A DNA stretch of 64,000 nt from CAXBOO01 sp963977425 (GCA_963977425.1 CAXBOO010000003.1:1-64000), one strand, 5' to 3'; positions 16,131 to 25,902 are shown, counted from the first letter of the stretch. Made by a program: numbers and translations. The notes: generated by a model from the sequence alone, not told the origin.

Positions 16131-17056
16131 AATCAGTAACCGTATTGGGTTGTGGAATTATTGGATTAACTACGGCCATTAAACTGCAAGAGAAAGGACA
16201 TCGAGTAACCATTGTAGCCAAAGAGAATTACAATAAAACTCTATCGAGTAAAGTGGGCGCTATTTGGTTTCCATTCGAAATTCATCCTAAAGTAAAAGCC
16301 AACAAATGGGCTTCTCTAGCTTATAAAGAATATCAATTGGATGAAAAAGAAAACAATGGAGTAACTTTTATACCATTTATTACGGCCTACAACAGTGAAA
16401 GCAATACCGATTGGATTCAGCAATTGCCTAAAGGAGCTGTTAAAGAAGCATTGCCATCCGAAATTCCAAAAGGCATCGAATCGGCTCATATATCGATAGT
16501 GCCATTAGCGGAACCACCCTTGTATTTACCCTACTTGTTCCAACGTTTTATTGATAACGGTGGCGTATTTAAACAGCAATCGATTTTTAGCCTTGAAGAA
16601 GCATCAACTTTGAATGAATGGATTGTAAACTGTACTGGCTTAGGGGCAAAAGAAATATGCAAAGATGAGGATTTGCAGCCCATGCGTGGACAAATTTTGC
16701 GTTGCAATAAAATGAACATTCCTTCCTGTGCCGATTCTACTAAAAAAGGAGCGCTGAGTTATGTTATCAATCGTAGTGAAGACTGTGTTATAGGTGGAAC
16801 AGACTATGAAAACGATTGGAATATTAATGTTGAAGTAAGCGACACCAATTTGATTGTAAATCGGCTTTTGGCCAATGGGATTTCACAAGAAAAACCCGAT
16901 ATTATAGAAGAAATAGTAGGCTTAAGACCCAAAAGGAGTGCGGTTCGTTTTGAATTTGATGATGATTATTCGAATGTGTTTCATAATTATGGTCATGGGG
17001 GAGCAGGTTTTACTGTCGCTTGGGGTTGTGCAATTGAACTTGCTGAGTTACTATAA
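16127..17056 (+). CDS. FAD-dependent D-amino-acid oxidase
   Basis: A 309-residue flavoenzyme. The dinucleotide-binding motif GCGIIG is at residues 8-13, an active-site segment GAIWFPF follows, and the C-terminal NYGHGGAGFTVAWGCA matches the DAO signature seen in D-amino-acid and D-aspartate oxidases. It would oxidise D-amino acids to 2-oxo acids, ammonia and H2O2. Overlap by 4 bp with the deacylase gene shows a coupled pathway. Which D-amino acid is used cannot be told from sequence. Confidence 0.9.
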   Translation: MKSVTVLGCGIIGLTTAIKLQEKGHRVTIVAKENYNKTLSSKVGAIWFPFEIHPKVKANKWASLAYKEYQLDEKENNGVTFIPFITAYNSESNTDWIQQLPKGAVKEALPSEIPKGIESAHISIVPLAEPPLYLPYLFQRFIDNGGVFKQQSIFSLEEASTLNEWIVNCTGLGAKEICKDEDLQPMRGQILRCNKMNIPSCADSTKKGALSYVINRSEDCVIGGTDYENDWNINVEVSDTNLIVNRLLANGISQEKPDIIEEIVGLRPKRSAVRFEFDDDYSNVFHNYGHGGAGFTVAWGCAIELAELL

Positions 17057-17086
17057 TAAATGTTGTGTAGCATATAAAAAAAATAA

Positions 17087-17554
17087 ATGCCAATCAAAAA
17101 ATTTCAGATAACCAATGAGAATTTAATTTTCATTCAAAAAAAAAGAAGGTCTTTTAATTACACTAGATTATTTGGTCCTTTCATTTGCATATTGCTAAAC
17201 CTAGCATTTGTTAACTCATTTGGTTTAGAATTAATTGTGTCGATTACACTTTTTTCTGTTCTAACTATTTTAACGACAGCTTTTTGTATTGTATTACCAA
17301 AAAAAGCAATTAACAAGTTAGATAAACTTGTTACTAGTTTTGAAATAGGGAATGATTTAATCGATTTTCAAAGTCTAAATGAAAAAACATCAATACCTAA
17401 GCAAAACGTAATTACAAGAAACACGGTCATTAAAATTATTAATAAGGATCACGTAGTGAACGAAATAGTATATGATGGGAAAGTTTATCATATAGTCATG
17501 GACTATTTTCAAACTGAAATTGGAGATTTTATTGATATTTTAAAACAAAAATAA
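17087..17554 (+). CDS. small membrane protein of unknown function
   Basis: A 155-residue protein with two hydrophobic helices at about 28-44 and 48-70 and a C-terminal soluble domain of about 80 residues with alternating strands. No family recognised. It follows the D-amino-acid operon by 30 bp but has its own AT-rich leader, so co-transcription is uncertain. Confidence 0.6.
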   Translation: MPIKKFQITNENLIFIQKKRRSFNYTRLFGPFICILLNLAFVNSFGLELIVSITLFSVLTILTTAFCIVLPKKAINKLDKLVTSFEIGNDLIDFQSLNEKTSIPKQNVITRNTVIKIINKDHVVNEIVYDGKVYHIVMDYFQTEIGDFIDILKQK

Positions 17555-17778
17555 ATAAGATACACAACATAGACGATAGTTTGTATATCTATATACAGAG
17601 CTTTCAAATTTTTATCAATTTTTTTTACTGAAATTGTTTTGGAATTCAATGAAGAAATGAAGTGAATTAGTAACTCGAATTATTAGTGTAGGTGTTTTGT
17701 GGTCATTTATTCTAGTTTTGGCTACTTAAAATAATGTTTAAGCAATATGGTGCTCTGGGTGAATATTGTGTGTTTTGA

Positions 17779-18573
17779 ATGTTGTGTATGATGAAAAAGA
17801 TATTAAAACGAATTGTTATAGGTGTGTTTATATCAGCTATTGTTGGATTAATTGGATATGCCATATTTCCTAACCAAGTTAAATCAATAGGTAAGAAAGT
17901 TGTTAAATCCACTAAGCAAGCGCTCATCAAAGTTCGGGATGAAAAACATAAGGAAAAATACAAATCATTTAAGCCCAATGAAAGTTCTGTTTGGGGTATA
18001 GATATTTCGCATCATCAGACAGGGATAAATTGGGATGAATTAAATAAAAACAAACCCTACTTTGTCTTTCTGAAATCTACAGAAGGAACATCCCATATTG
18101 ATAATAAACACAGAGTTTATAAGAATAAATTAGATGAGCTTTCTATTCCATCAGGGAGTTACCATTTTTTCAGCTATAGTACCAGCGGCAGGGAACAAGC
18201 AAAGCATTTTTTAAACAACACTTATTTAAAGAAAGGTGATTTACATCCAGTATTAGATGTGGAATTTAAAAATCATATGCCTAATAAAAGTAATGTGATT
18301 AATAATGTAAATGAGTTTGTAGAATATGTGAATAATGAACTTGGTGTTACCCCTATAATTTATTGTGAATGTGATTTTTATTATAAATATTTAAAAGATA
18401 ATCTGAAGAGTGAATGTATTTATTGGATTTCAGATTTTTGGAGAGAACCAAAATGCGATTATGTATTGTGGCAAAAAACAGATAAGTTTCGACACTCAGC
18501 TTTTAAAGGAACCATAGATTATAATGTGCTAAATGGAACTCAAGATGAGTTAGAGAATTTGAAATTAAAATAA
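17779..18573 (+). CDS. membrane-anchored GH25 lysozyme-like muramidase
   Basis: A 264-residue protein with an N-terminal membrane anchor (about residues 10-30) and a glycoside-hydrolase family 25 domain: GIDISHHQ near residue 75 (catalytic Asp of the first strand), FLKSTEG, GSYHFF, HPVLDVE with the catalytic acidic pair, and IYCE. The family cleaves the N-acetylmuramyl bond of peptidoglycan. ATG codons at 17788 and 17791 are alternative starts that trim three or four residues. With the nearby serine hydrolases it fits a cell-wall turnover theme. Confidence 0.88.
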   Translation: MLCMMKKILKRIVIGVFISAIVGLIGYAIFPNQVKSIGKKVVKSTKQALIKVRDEKHKEKYKSFKPNESSVWGIDISHHQTGINWDELNKNKPYFVFLKSTEGTSHIDNKHRVYKNKLDELSIPSGSYHFFSYSTSGREQAKHFLNNTYLKKGDLHPVLDVEFKNHMPNKSNVINNVNEFVEYVNNELGVTPIIYCECDFYYKYLKDNLKSECIYWISDFWREPKCDYVLWQKTDKFRHSAFKGTIDYNVLNGTQDELENLKLK

Positions 18574-18612
18574 TCAACTATAAATTCAAATTTCTACTTT
18601 AACAGAGTTTTT

Positions 18613-19647
18613 ATGAAGAAGAAATCGAAACGAATAATAAGAGTAACCTTACTTATAGCTACAATATCCTCTTTATTTTTTGTGCCTTGGATAATGTTGA
18701 AAGCATGGATACTTCCTTTGCCTAATACAGTTCAAGAACAAGTTGACGAAGCTTTAGATTATGGTTTTTCGGGGATGTTGGTTTACATCGATCAAAAGGG
18801 ACAGGTACCACAGTATTTTGCTTCTGGTTGGCATAATCGCGAAGCTAAAATAAAGGCTAACCCCAATGCCTTATTCAAATTAGGCAGTATTAGTAAATTA
18901 TACGATGCGGTAGCTGTTACCAAGTTGGTAAACGATGGGCGACTCTCTCTAGATAAAACAATTTCAGATTATTTGCCTGAGCTATTGGGAAGAATAGAGT
19001 ATGCAGATAAAATCACGCTTCGATTATTAATTCAGCATAAAAGCGGTATTCCCAATTTTACCGATACACCTAATTTTTGGGCAGCGCCTACAGAATCTTA
19101 CGAAGAAAGTCTAGCGTTGATTCTAGATAAACCAGCCAATTTTGTACCTGGTGAAGGTTATGAGTATTGCAATACAAACTATTTGTTGATCAATAAAATT
19201 ATGGACAATGAATTGGGCTATGAAAATTTTCAATTCATTCAGGACGAAATACTACAACCATTGCAACTGACCAATACTTTTGGTTCGTTAAAAGAAGTGC
19301 ATTTTGACGATGTAATGAGTGGTTATCATATTGGTCATCCTTTCGATTTAAAGACTGACAAGCAAGGTATGTTGGCTACAGCCGAAGATGTAGGTAAGTT
19401 TATACGTGCATTGAATGATGGCTCAGTTTTTGACCCTGGAGAAGAAGAAATATACCGAACAATATACAAATACGAACACGCAGGATGGGTGCCCGGGTAT
19501 CAGAGTTTTGCGAAATACCATCAGGATATAGACGCTGTATTGGTTGCTTTATACAGCACTACCGATCCAAAACTATATAAGTGGAATTTGGCTGAGATAA
19601 TCAACAATAGAATATATAAAATACTAAAGCGTAAAACACATAAGTAA
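18613..19647 (+). CDS. serine hydrolase (beta-lactamase/penicillin-binding-protein-like)
   Basis: A 344-residue, membrane-anchored enzyme (hydrophobic segment at about 10-32). Motifs: SxxK in LGSISKLY, YxN as YCNTN; the third motif appears as HAGWVPGY. It belongs to the same superfamily as the enzyme at 12892 but lacks the long C-terminal domain and is otherwise divergent. Possible substrates are D-alanyl peptides or esters. It lies 39 bp after the lysozyme gene and may be in the same transcript. Confidence 0.8.
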   Translation: MKKKSKRIIRVTLLIATISSLFFVPWIMLKAWILPLPNTVQEQVDEALDYGFSGMLVYIDQKGQVPQYFASGWHNREAKIKANPNALFKLGSISKLYDAVAVTKLVNDGRLSLDKTISDYLPELLGRIEYADKITLRLLIQHKSGIPNFTDTPNFWAAPTESYEESLALILDKPANFVPGEGYEYCNTNYLLINKIMDNELGYENFQFIQDEILQPLQLTNTFGSLKEVHFDDVMSGYHIGHPFDLKTDKQGMLATAEDVGKFIRALNDGSVFDPGEEEIYRTIYKYEHAGWVPGYQSFAKYHQDIDAVLVALYSTTDPKLYKWNLAEIINNRIYKILKRKTHK

Positions 19648-19654
19648 GTTTTAT

Positions 19655-19963
19655 TTGAAAATGAAAATGTTGATCATAACAGGGGCTCAGTGGATAGATA
19701 TTGTGTTGGGTGTTTTGTTTTTAACGCACATATTCAATGCCTTTATAGAAAACAAAAAATTATTGCGCCTGAATTCAATTTCACAGAAACAAATAAGACT
19801 TCATTCAATATTGATTTGGGTGCTCCCTTTTCTATGGGCTTTTATGTTTAAAGATTTGCTTTATACTTTCGACAATAAGACCATGACGAAAAGCAAAAGG
19901 AAACGGTTGTTGAGAAAACAAAATAGTGGATTTCACGAAAGCAATAAAGGGCTTTGGGGATGA
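19655..19963 (+). CDS. small membrane protein of unknown function
   Basis: A 102-residue protein with two membrane segments (about 12-27 and 50-66) and a basic C-terminal tail (KSKRKRLLRKQNSG). It starts 7 bp after the serine hydrolase and is probably co-transcribed with it. No family recognised. Confidence 0.55.
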   Translation: MKMKMLIITGAQWIDIVLGVLFLTHIFNAFIENKKLLRLNSISQKQIRLHSILIWVLPFLWAFMFKDLLYTFDNKTMTKSKRKRLLRKQNSGFHESNKGLWG

Positions 19964-20116
19964 ATTGGTATTAGTTAGTATGGATTAAATCGTGAACTTT
20001 CGTGGCATACTACATCTATATATGGTCTATTTTGCGTAGGTTTCATTGTCAATACGTTGCGTTGTGAAAGCTATTAATACTCATGATTTAACGGTTTTAA
20101 ATATTAGAAACCAAGA

Positions 20117-20689
20117 ATGGATACGTTCAGGAAATACATTGAGGGCATAGCGGAAGTTGATGATAAGGATTGGCAAGTGTTTGCATCGTTTCTAACAAAA
20201 AGAGTTTTACCTAAAAAAACAACTTTTTTAAGCCTCGGCGAAATAGAACAGCACATAAACTTCATTGAAAAAGGAGAGGTTCGTTTGTTCATACCAAAAG
20301 AGGACGAGGAAAAAGAAATAACTTTTGGTTTTAGTTTTCAAGGTGAATTTGTAAGTGCCTACGATTCTTTTTTAACCCGAACTCCTTCGCTTTATCAATT
20401 GGAAACAATGGTTGACACTACAATTTGGAGTATCAATCATGCGGATTTACAAAAGGTATATGCATCCACAAAAATTGGAAATACCATTGGTCGTTTTATT
20501 TCTGAACGGTTATATTTGATAAAATCAAGACGAGAGCAATCGTTACTGAATGAAACTTCAGAACAACGTTACCTCAATCTTTTCAAGGAACGACCCAACC
20601 TCATCAAACAAATTCCATTAAAATACATTGCATCCTACATTGGTGTAACACCTCAAGCTTTAAGTAGAATACGCAAGCGAATTACTTAA
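20117..20689 (+). CDS. Crp/Fnr-family transcriptional regulator
   Basis: A 190-residue protein with an N-terminal cyclic-nucleotide-binding-like jelly roll (RVLPKKTTFLSLGE, ...FIEKGEVRLF, FQGEFVSAY) and a C-terminal DNA-binding helix pair (LKYIASYIGVTPQALSRIRKRI). The LSRIRK recognition helix and the absence of clear cNMP-contact residues are typical of the short Crp-like regulators of Bacteroidota. It lies 60 bp before the desaturase gene and may regulate it; this is inference. Confidence 0.85.
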   Translation: MDTFRKYIEGIAEVDDKDWQVFASFLTKRVLPKKTTFLSLGEIEQHINFIEKGEVRLFIPKEDEEKEITFGFSFQGEFVSAYDSFLTRTPSLYQLETMVDTTIWSINHADLQKVYASTKIGNTIGRFISERLYLIKSRREQSLLNETSEQRYLNLFKERPNLIKQIPLKYIASYIGVTPQALSRIRKRIT

Positions 20690-20749
20690 CCTAGGTTCAT
20701 TGTTTTGCCATCCTTTACGCCCTAGCTTTACGAGATATTTTTTGTGTGG

Positions 20750-21469
20750 ATGGAAGTTTTGATCTTGTTTTTGGTTTTGTGGTATGGAGGATTGTTTTTT
20801 CAAACTTTTTTTCTGCATAGATATGCTGCTCATCAGTCGTTTACGATGTCTGAAACAGCCGAAAAAATAACTTTTATTCTTACTTGGGTGTTTCAAGGTT
20901 CAAATTACCTAAGTGCTTATGCTTATGGTATCATGCATAGAATGCATCATGCTTATGCCGACACGGAAAAAGATCCACATTCTCCTAAGTACGACAAGAA
21001 TTTGTTCATTATGATGTGGCGGACTAGGAACACATATCAAGATGTCTTAAATCATAGAATTGATATTGAAGAGAAATTCTTGAAAAATGTCCCGCAATGG
21101 TCTAGTTTCGATAAATTCGCTAGCTCTAAATTTTCAAGAGTCTCTTGGACAATTTTGTACATCTTGTTTTTTATAAATTTTGCAACTACATGGTGGCTGT
21201 GGTTGTTTTTACCCGCTATAATTTTGATGGCACCAATACACGGGGTTATAATAAATTGGTACGCTCACAAGTATGGATATACCAATTTCGAATTAAAGGA
21301 TACGTCTAAAAATCTTTTGCCTTTCGATTTTTTAATGATGGGCGAAGCATATCATAACAACCATCACAAACACGGTAGTCAACCTAATTTTGGCGTAAAA
21401 TGGCATGAAGTGGATGTTACTTATGTTGTGATGAAAGTGCTGAATGGTTTGCGAATCATTAAACTGTAA
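20750..21469 (+). CDS. acyl-CoA / acyl-lipid fatty-acid desaturase
   Basis: A 239-residue integral-membrane desaturase. The three histidine boxes of the stearoyl-CoA-desaturase type are present: HRYAAH, HRMHH (MHRMHHAYADTEKDPHSP) and HNNHH, with hydrophobic stretches between. It would introduce a double bond (delta-9 class likely) into acyl chains for membrane fluidity. A GTG at 20744 is two codons upstream; ATG 20750 is used. A hairpin terminator follows at 21497. Confidence 0.88.
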   Translation: MEVLILFLVLWYGGLFFQTFFLHRYAAHQSFTMSETAEKITFILTWVFQGSNYLSAYAYGIMHRMHHAYADTEKDPHSPKYDKNLFIMMWRTRNTYQDVLNHRIDIEEKFLKNVPQWSSFDKFASSKFSRVSWTILYILFFINFATTWWLWLFLPAIILMAPIHGVIINWYAHKYGYTNFELKDTSKNLLPFDFLMMGEAYHNNHHKHGSQPNFGVKWHEVDVTYVVMKVLNGLRIIKL

Positions 21470-21496
21470 ACCTCCAGATTCAACCGTTTTTTTTAC

Positions 21497-21529
21497 CACC
21501 CATGCAGTTTAAAAACATGGGTGATTTTT
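21497..21529 (+). terminator. probable rho-independent terminator after the desaturase gene
   Basis: Stem CACCCATG (21497-21504) / CATGGGTG (21516-21523), an 11-base loop and then ATTTTT. Upstream on the same strand is a run of eight T's, so it could also work for transcription from the opposite strand. Confidence 0.75.
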
Positions 21530-21722
21530 AATGCGTTAACGTTTCGCTATGCAAATGCGAACGGTAACTTGTGTTACATCACTGTAATCAAATAGATCTT
21601 ACTTTAAATACTTGTGTGAAAAGATGCTTGTGTTAGGTTGCGTTGTACCAACTATTATGATAATTGTCATCCTTGTAAAAGCGATTTGATAAGTTGGTAC
21701 ATTTAACTAAATTTTTAAGGCT

Positions 21723-22130
21723 ATGAATTACAAAGTTGAAGCGGCTTCCATTTCAGATAACGATGCCATAGTGCGCATTATACAATCAGAAATTAAATTT
21801 GGCACTGGTCCTGCAACAGCCGATACATTGCCTAATCCAGCTGAACTGTTCTTGGGCTCGTTTGCTTCATGTATTCTTAAAAATGTAGAACGTTTTTCGG
21901 GCATGATGAAGTTTTCTTATGCAAAAGCAAATGTGGAAGTTAAAGCAGTTCGGTTAGAGCATCCACCACGAATGGACAACATTTATTATGAGTTGACACT
22001 ATTTTCTGACGACGATAAACTCAATGTGAATTTGCTGAAAAAGAATGTTGAAAAGCACGGTACTATCTATAATACAGTAAAGTTGATGAGTACAATAAAC
22101 GGGATAATAAATGTTGTTCCAACAAGTTAA
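21723..22130 (+). CDS. OsmC-family protein
   Basis: A 135-residue protein with the OsmC/Ohr layout: N-terminal strands, the helix PNPAELFLGSFASCI carrying a cysteine (about residue 44) and a second half ending in a long helix, then NTVKLMSTINGI. The second redox cysteine of Ohr is not visible, so classification as an OsmC-like redox protein rather than a true peroxidase is safest. It is 20 bp ahead of a lipoprotein gene. Confidence 0.8.
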   Translation: MNYKVEAASISDNDAIVRIIQSEIKFGTGPATADTLPNPAELFLGSFASCILKNVERFSGMMKFSYAKANVEVKAVRLEHPPRMDNIYYELTLFSDDDKLNVNLLKKNVEKHGTIYNTVKLMSTINGIINVVPTS

Positions 22131-22149
22131 AAACAAAATAATACCAGAT

Positions 22150-22557
22150 ATGAAAATGAAGATTACAAAATTATTTACAGCATTAGCAGTGGTTTTATTG
22201 TTTGGGTGCAATTCAAACCATCAAGAAAGTAACATCAACTTGAATGATGGTGAAAAATGGGTGGTAAACGCTGAAATGAAACCTCATATTGATAAAGGAA
22301 ATGAGCTTTTAGACAATTTTATTCAAAACAATGGGACCGACTTTTTAGAATTGGCCAATAAGCTTAAAGCGCAAAACAGCGCATTGGTTCAGAGTTGTAC
22401 TATGAAAGGCGAAAGCCACGATGAGCTTCACAAATGGTTGTACCCACACATGAAGTTAATAGACAATTTATCTAAAGCGAGCAGTCTTGTTGAGGCCAAT
22501 GAAATTATTTCTCAACTAGAAGATTCGTTTGATGCATACCAACAACATTTTAAATAA
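22150..22557 (+). CDS. small lipoprotein of unknown function
   Basis: A 135-residue lipoprotein: MKMKITKLFTALAVVLLF then FGC (lipobox). A longer frame from 22111 overlaps the osmC stop and spoils the signal peptide. The mature part is helical, with CTMKGESHDELHKWLYPHM in the middle, which contains His residues in a pattern resembling metal- or ligand-binding helix bundles; this is only a suggestion. Possible co-transcription with osmC and the following esterase (8 bp gap). Confidence 0.75.
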   Translation: MKMKITKLFTALAVVLLFGCNSNHQESNINLNDGEKWVVNAEMKPHIDKGNELLDNFIQNNGTDFLELANKLKAQNSALVQSCTMKGESHDELHKWLYPHMKLIDNLSKASSLVEANEIISQLEDSFDAYQQHFK

Positions 22558-22565
22558 TAGTATAA

Positions 22566-23384
22566 ATGAAGAAATCCGCATTGTTTATTTTAACTTTTGT
22601 GTTTGCTCTCAGCTTTATTAGCAAGGGAATGTCGTACAAGGATACCATCCCCCAACACGATAGTTTGGTTGTGACTTCAAAATTTGTAAACGAAGATAGA
22701 GTTGTAAATATTTGGTTGCCTATAAGCTATGCTAACTCTACGGATGGGTTTCCTGTTTTGTATATGCCCGATGGTGGTATAAAAGAAGATTTTCCTCATA
22801 TCGCCAATACTCTTCAAAAATTGATAGCTGAGAATAAAATTCCACCTTTTATATTGGTTGGAATTGAAAACACGGTAAGAGGTAGAGATTTAACAGGTGT
22901 TTCTATTGTAGAAGACGACAAGAAGTATTGTCCCATTACCGATGGCGCTAAAGATTTTAGAGCATTCATTGCTAAAGAATTGATGCCGGAAATAAACAAA
23001 CGGTACAATACCAATGGCTATAAAGGCATAATAGGCGAATCGTTGGCTGGCCTATTTGTAATGGAAACCTTTTTTTTAGCTCCAAATACCTTTGATTTTT
23101 ATATTGCTATGGATCCATCGCTTTGGTGGAACGATTATTATTTGGAAAAAAATGCCGCATCTTTGCTTGAAAACTTACCAAATAAGGATATCAAACTATG
23201 GTTTGCAGGTTCAAGCGCGGAAGATATTTCTAATGGTACTAGAAAGCTCGAAACAACTTTAAAAAATGGTGTTTATGAAAATTTAATGTGGCATTATTCC
23301 GATGAACCTAAAGAAAAACACCATACCATTTTCAGAGCAACCAAAGAAAAAGCCTTGATATGGTCATTGAATTCTGATAAATAA
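22566..23384 (+). CDS. secreted esterase, alpha/beta-hydrolase (Fes/IroE/D1-like)
   Basis: A 272-residue exported protein (signal peptide MKKSALFILTFVFAL). Nucleophile elbow GESLAG, a dispersed YMPDGG oxyanion region near residue 68 and a C-terminal histidine in KEKHHTIF complete a plausible Ser-Asp-His triad. The closest general relatives are enterochelin-esterase-like/IroE proteins annotated in many Bacteroidota. Substrate unknown; there is no siderophore gene in the window. Confidence 0.8.
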   Translation: MKKSALFILTFVFALSFISKGMSYKDTIPQHDSLVVTSKFVNEDRVVNIWLPISYANSTDGFPVLYMPDGGIKEDFPHIANTLQKLIAENKIPPFILVGIENTVRGRDLTGVSIVEDDKKYCPITDGAKDFRAFIAKELMPEINKRYNTNGYKGIIGESLAGLFVMETFFLAPNTFDFYIAMDPSLWWNDYYLEKNAASLLENLPNKDIKLWFAGSSAEDISNGTRKLETTLKNGVYENLMWHYSDEPKEKHHTIFRATKEKALIWSLNSDK

Positions 23385-23545
23385 TTGAAAACTCATAATC
23401 TTTAGATCGGATAAGTTAAATATAGAATTCTGTCACCTTTATTTTTTTCATTTACGAAGCATTTTTATTCCTAAGATTGTGCCATCAAATTGCATCCCTG
23501 TAATGAGAATAATTTGATGATAATGAGTGAATTAAATCAAAGTAA

Positions 23546-24277
23546 ATGTTTAGACATCAAGGTAAAACCCGAACCTTCAAACATAACTTAAGAATAGCAG
23601 TAATTCTTTCATTTGTAGCGGGTATAGTCAATGTATCGGGCTATTTGTTTTTCAAGCAATTAACAACGAACGTAACGGGTCACTTTGCCTTGTTTATCAA
23701 CGATTTATCGGAATTTAATTTCTGGAAAGGAACCGTGTATTTCATTTATATTCTTTCGTTTTTTTTCGGATCATTTGTTTCTAGTTTTTTGATCGAAAAA
23801 TTCAAAGCGAACAAAAAAATGAATGTCTTTGTAATTCCAATACTAATAGAATGCCTCATTTTGATCAGCATAGGAACATGGAGTAATTTCATGGAATTAT
23901 CCTTACCAGATTTAGTCGTTTGCCTTTTGTTGTTTGCTATGGGGTTACAAAACTCCTTGGTCACAAAAATTTCAAATGCAATAGTTCGAACAACGCATTT
24001 AACGGGGCTGTTTACCGATTTAGGGATAGAAATTTCACAATTATTTTTCCCGAAATCGTTCCCCAATAAAGTAGGGATAAAAGCAACCATTAAACTAAGG
24101 TTATACATAATCATTTCTTTTTTTATTGGAGGTTTATTCGGTGGCTATTTGTATTCTGAAGCAAATCTTAAACTGAATACATTAATTGTTGGAGGTGTTA
24201 TTCTAATTTTCAGTTTGTTTTACGACGATGTGCGCTATGCCATTATTAAAACGAAAAGAAAACACCGATTGAAATGA
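23546..24277 (+). CDS. YoaK/DUF1275 family membrane protein
   Basis: A 243-residue protein with about six membrane helices and the DUF1275 marks: FVAGIVNVSGYL in the first helix region, TNVTGHFA, GLQNSLVTKIS and RTTHLTGLFTD. The family function is poorly defined. It lies between the esterase and an AraC-type regulator. Confidence 0.85.
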   Translation: MFRHQGKTRTFKHNLRIAVILSFVAGIVNVSGYLFFKQLTTNVTGHFALFINDLSEFNFWKGTVYFIYILSFFFGSFVSSFLIEKFKANKKMNVFVIPILIECLILISIGTWSNFMELSLPDLVVCLLLFAMGLQNSLVTKISNAIVRTTHLTGLFTDLGIEISQLFFPKSFPNKVGIKATIKLRLYIIISFFIGGLFGGYLYSEANLKLNTLIVGGVILIFSLFYDDVRYAIIKTKRKHRLK

Positions 24278-24337
24278 GTTCTTAAATTTACCATTTTGTC
24301 ATTCCTTGCTTAATAGCTAGTAATTGGATAATTTGGA

Positions 24338-25243
24338 GTGAATAATGAAACAATTTCGAAACGCATATTTTCATTGGTGTTGAATAAAATTCCAGACATA
24401 TCTTTTCAAAGCAGTGAAAATGCTACGGACATTGAATTTTTAAACGTTGCCGAACTTTTTTCGCGAATTGAAGCGAACCCCAATCACGATCCTAAACAAC
24501 CGCACCGCATTTCCTTTTTTGCTCTACTTATTGTTACCAAAGGTATAGGGAGTCATCAGGTCGATTTGGTGAATTATCCTGTAAAGAAAGGGTCGGTTTT
24601 GAAAATAGCCAAAGGGCAAGTGCATGCTTTTCAAGAAGCGCTGAATTACGAAGGTGTATTGGTTATTTTTACGGAAGAATTTGTATTGAAATACTTTTCT
24701 CCATCGTCTATAGGTTTTATCTCTCATCTGTACAATTATCATCTATCAACCCCTTTGGTAGAAAGCAATTTATTTAACGAATCCTTTTTGGAAATGGCAT
24801 CTAAAGAGTTGAACAATGAAAATACCTATGCTCAAAAAGATATTGTTGCCAAACATGTAGAATTGTTTTTGCTGCAGTTAGAACGTTTGTCGTTTAGCCA
24901 AGATTCAGATAGAATCAACAAAAATCATTACGCTTTATTTTTTCAATTCAAAACACTTGTTGAGCAGCGATACAAACAAACAAGAAATGTAAAAGACTAT
25001 GCTGAAACCATGGCTGTTTCTGCCAAGCATCTCAATACGGTTGTTCGAAGTTTAACATTGAATACGGCAAAGAATTTTATTGACAATTATGTGGTTCTTG
25101 AAATCAAAAGAACGTTACTTAGTACCAAACTTAGTTACAAAGAAATTGCTTACGAATTAGGGTTTGATGAAGTAACTAATTTCACGAAGTTTTTCAAAAA
25201 ACATACGGGCTTAACTCCAAAAGCCTATAAAACAGAATTATAA
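24338..25243 (+). CDS. AraC-family transcriptional regulator
   Basis: A 301-residue regulator with apparent GTG start. The N-terminal half is a cupin-type sensing domain (PHRISFFALLIVTKGIGSHQVD...KGSVLKIAKGQVHAF), the C-terminal about 100 residues are the two helix-turn-helix AraC domain (AETMAVSAKHLNTVVRSLT and YKEIAYELGFDEVTNFTKFFKKHTGLTPKAYK). Effector and targets unknown; the upstream DUF1275 gene or downstream SnoaL-like gene may be regulated. Confidence 0.92.
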   Translation: MNNETISKRIFSLVLNKIPDISFQSSENATDIEFLNVAELFSRIEANPNHDPKQPHRISFFALLIVTKGIGSHQVDLVNYPVKKGSVLKIAKGQVHAFQEALNYEGVLVIFTEEFVLKYFSPSSIGFISHLYNYHLSTPLVESNLFNESFLEMASKELNNENTYAQKDIVAKHVELFLLQLERLSFSQDSDRINKNHYALFFQFKTLVEQRYKQTRNVKDYAETMAVSAKHLNTVVRSLTLNTAKNFIDNYVVLEIKRTLLSTKLSYKEIAYELGFDEVTNFTKFFKKHTGLTPKAYKTEL

Positions 25244-25519
25244 AAGATTGGTTCCATATTTACCATTTAATGCCGAGTTTTTACCTTTAGGTCTGGGTTT
25301 TAAAAAGGTAGTTTTGATTGTGTTTATGATAATTGTAAAACAGCTTAAAATGATTCTGTCCAAATAGTGATAATTACTAGAAAACACATGTTTAAATAAG
25401 CAATTTCTTTAGTTTGTTTTCCATTTATGACTTTTTTAAAGTATATATGATTTTTAGGCCTTATTTTAAGATGTATGTTATTGTAAATCAAAATAAATAG
25501 TTTCTAAAACCTTTGCATA

Positions 25520-25897
25520 ATGAACTTAGAATTGAATAAAAAAAATGCCATTGCCTTCTATCAAATGGCATATGAAGGAAATCCAACCAAAGCAGTAGAA
25601 TTATATGTTGGAGACAATTACATACAACATAACCCAATGGTTGGTGACGGGCCTCAGTCTTTTGTTGATTATTTTAACAGAATGCACAAAGATTTCCCTG
25701 ATAAAACAATAGAGTTTGTAAGGTCTATTGCAGAGGACAATTTAGTAGCACTACACACGCACCAAGTTTGGCCAGATAATGACCAATATGTTACGATGGA
25801 TTTCTTTCGATTCAACGAAGCTGGAAAAATCGTTGAACATTGGGATAGCATTCAACAAGTGCCAAAAACTTCTGCGAACAACAATACGATGTATTAA
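25520..25897 (+). CDS. SnoaL-like / NTF2-like protein (ester cyclase family)
   Basis: A 125-residue protein with the SnoaL-like pattern: NAIAFYQMAYEGNPTKAVELYVGDNYIQHNPMVGDG, then FPDKTIEFVRSIAEDNLVALHTHQ and a C-terminal FFRFNEAGKIVEHWDSIQ. The conserved HNP and EHWD residues are retained. Such proteins act on polyketide-like or small hydrophobic molecules, but most remain uncharacterised. 5 bp separate it from a short membrane ORF. Confidence 0.85.
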   Translation: MNLELNKKNAIAFYQMAYEGNPTKAVELYVGDNYIQHNPMVGDGPQSFVDYFNRMHKDFPDKTIEFVRSIAEDNLVALHTHQVWPDNDQYVTMDFFRFNEAGKIVEHWDSIQQVPKTSANNNTMY

Positions 25898-25902
25898 ATA
25901 CT

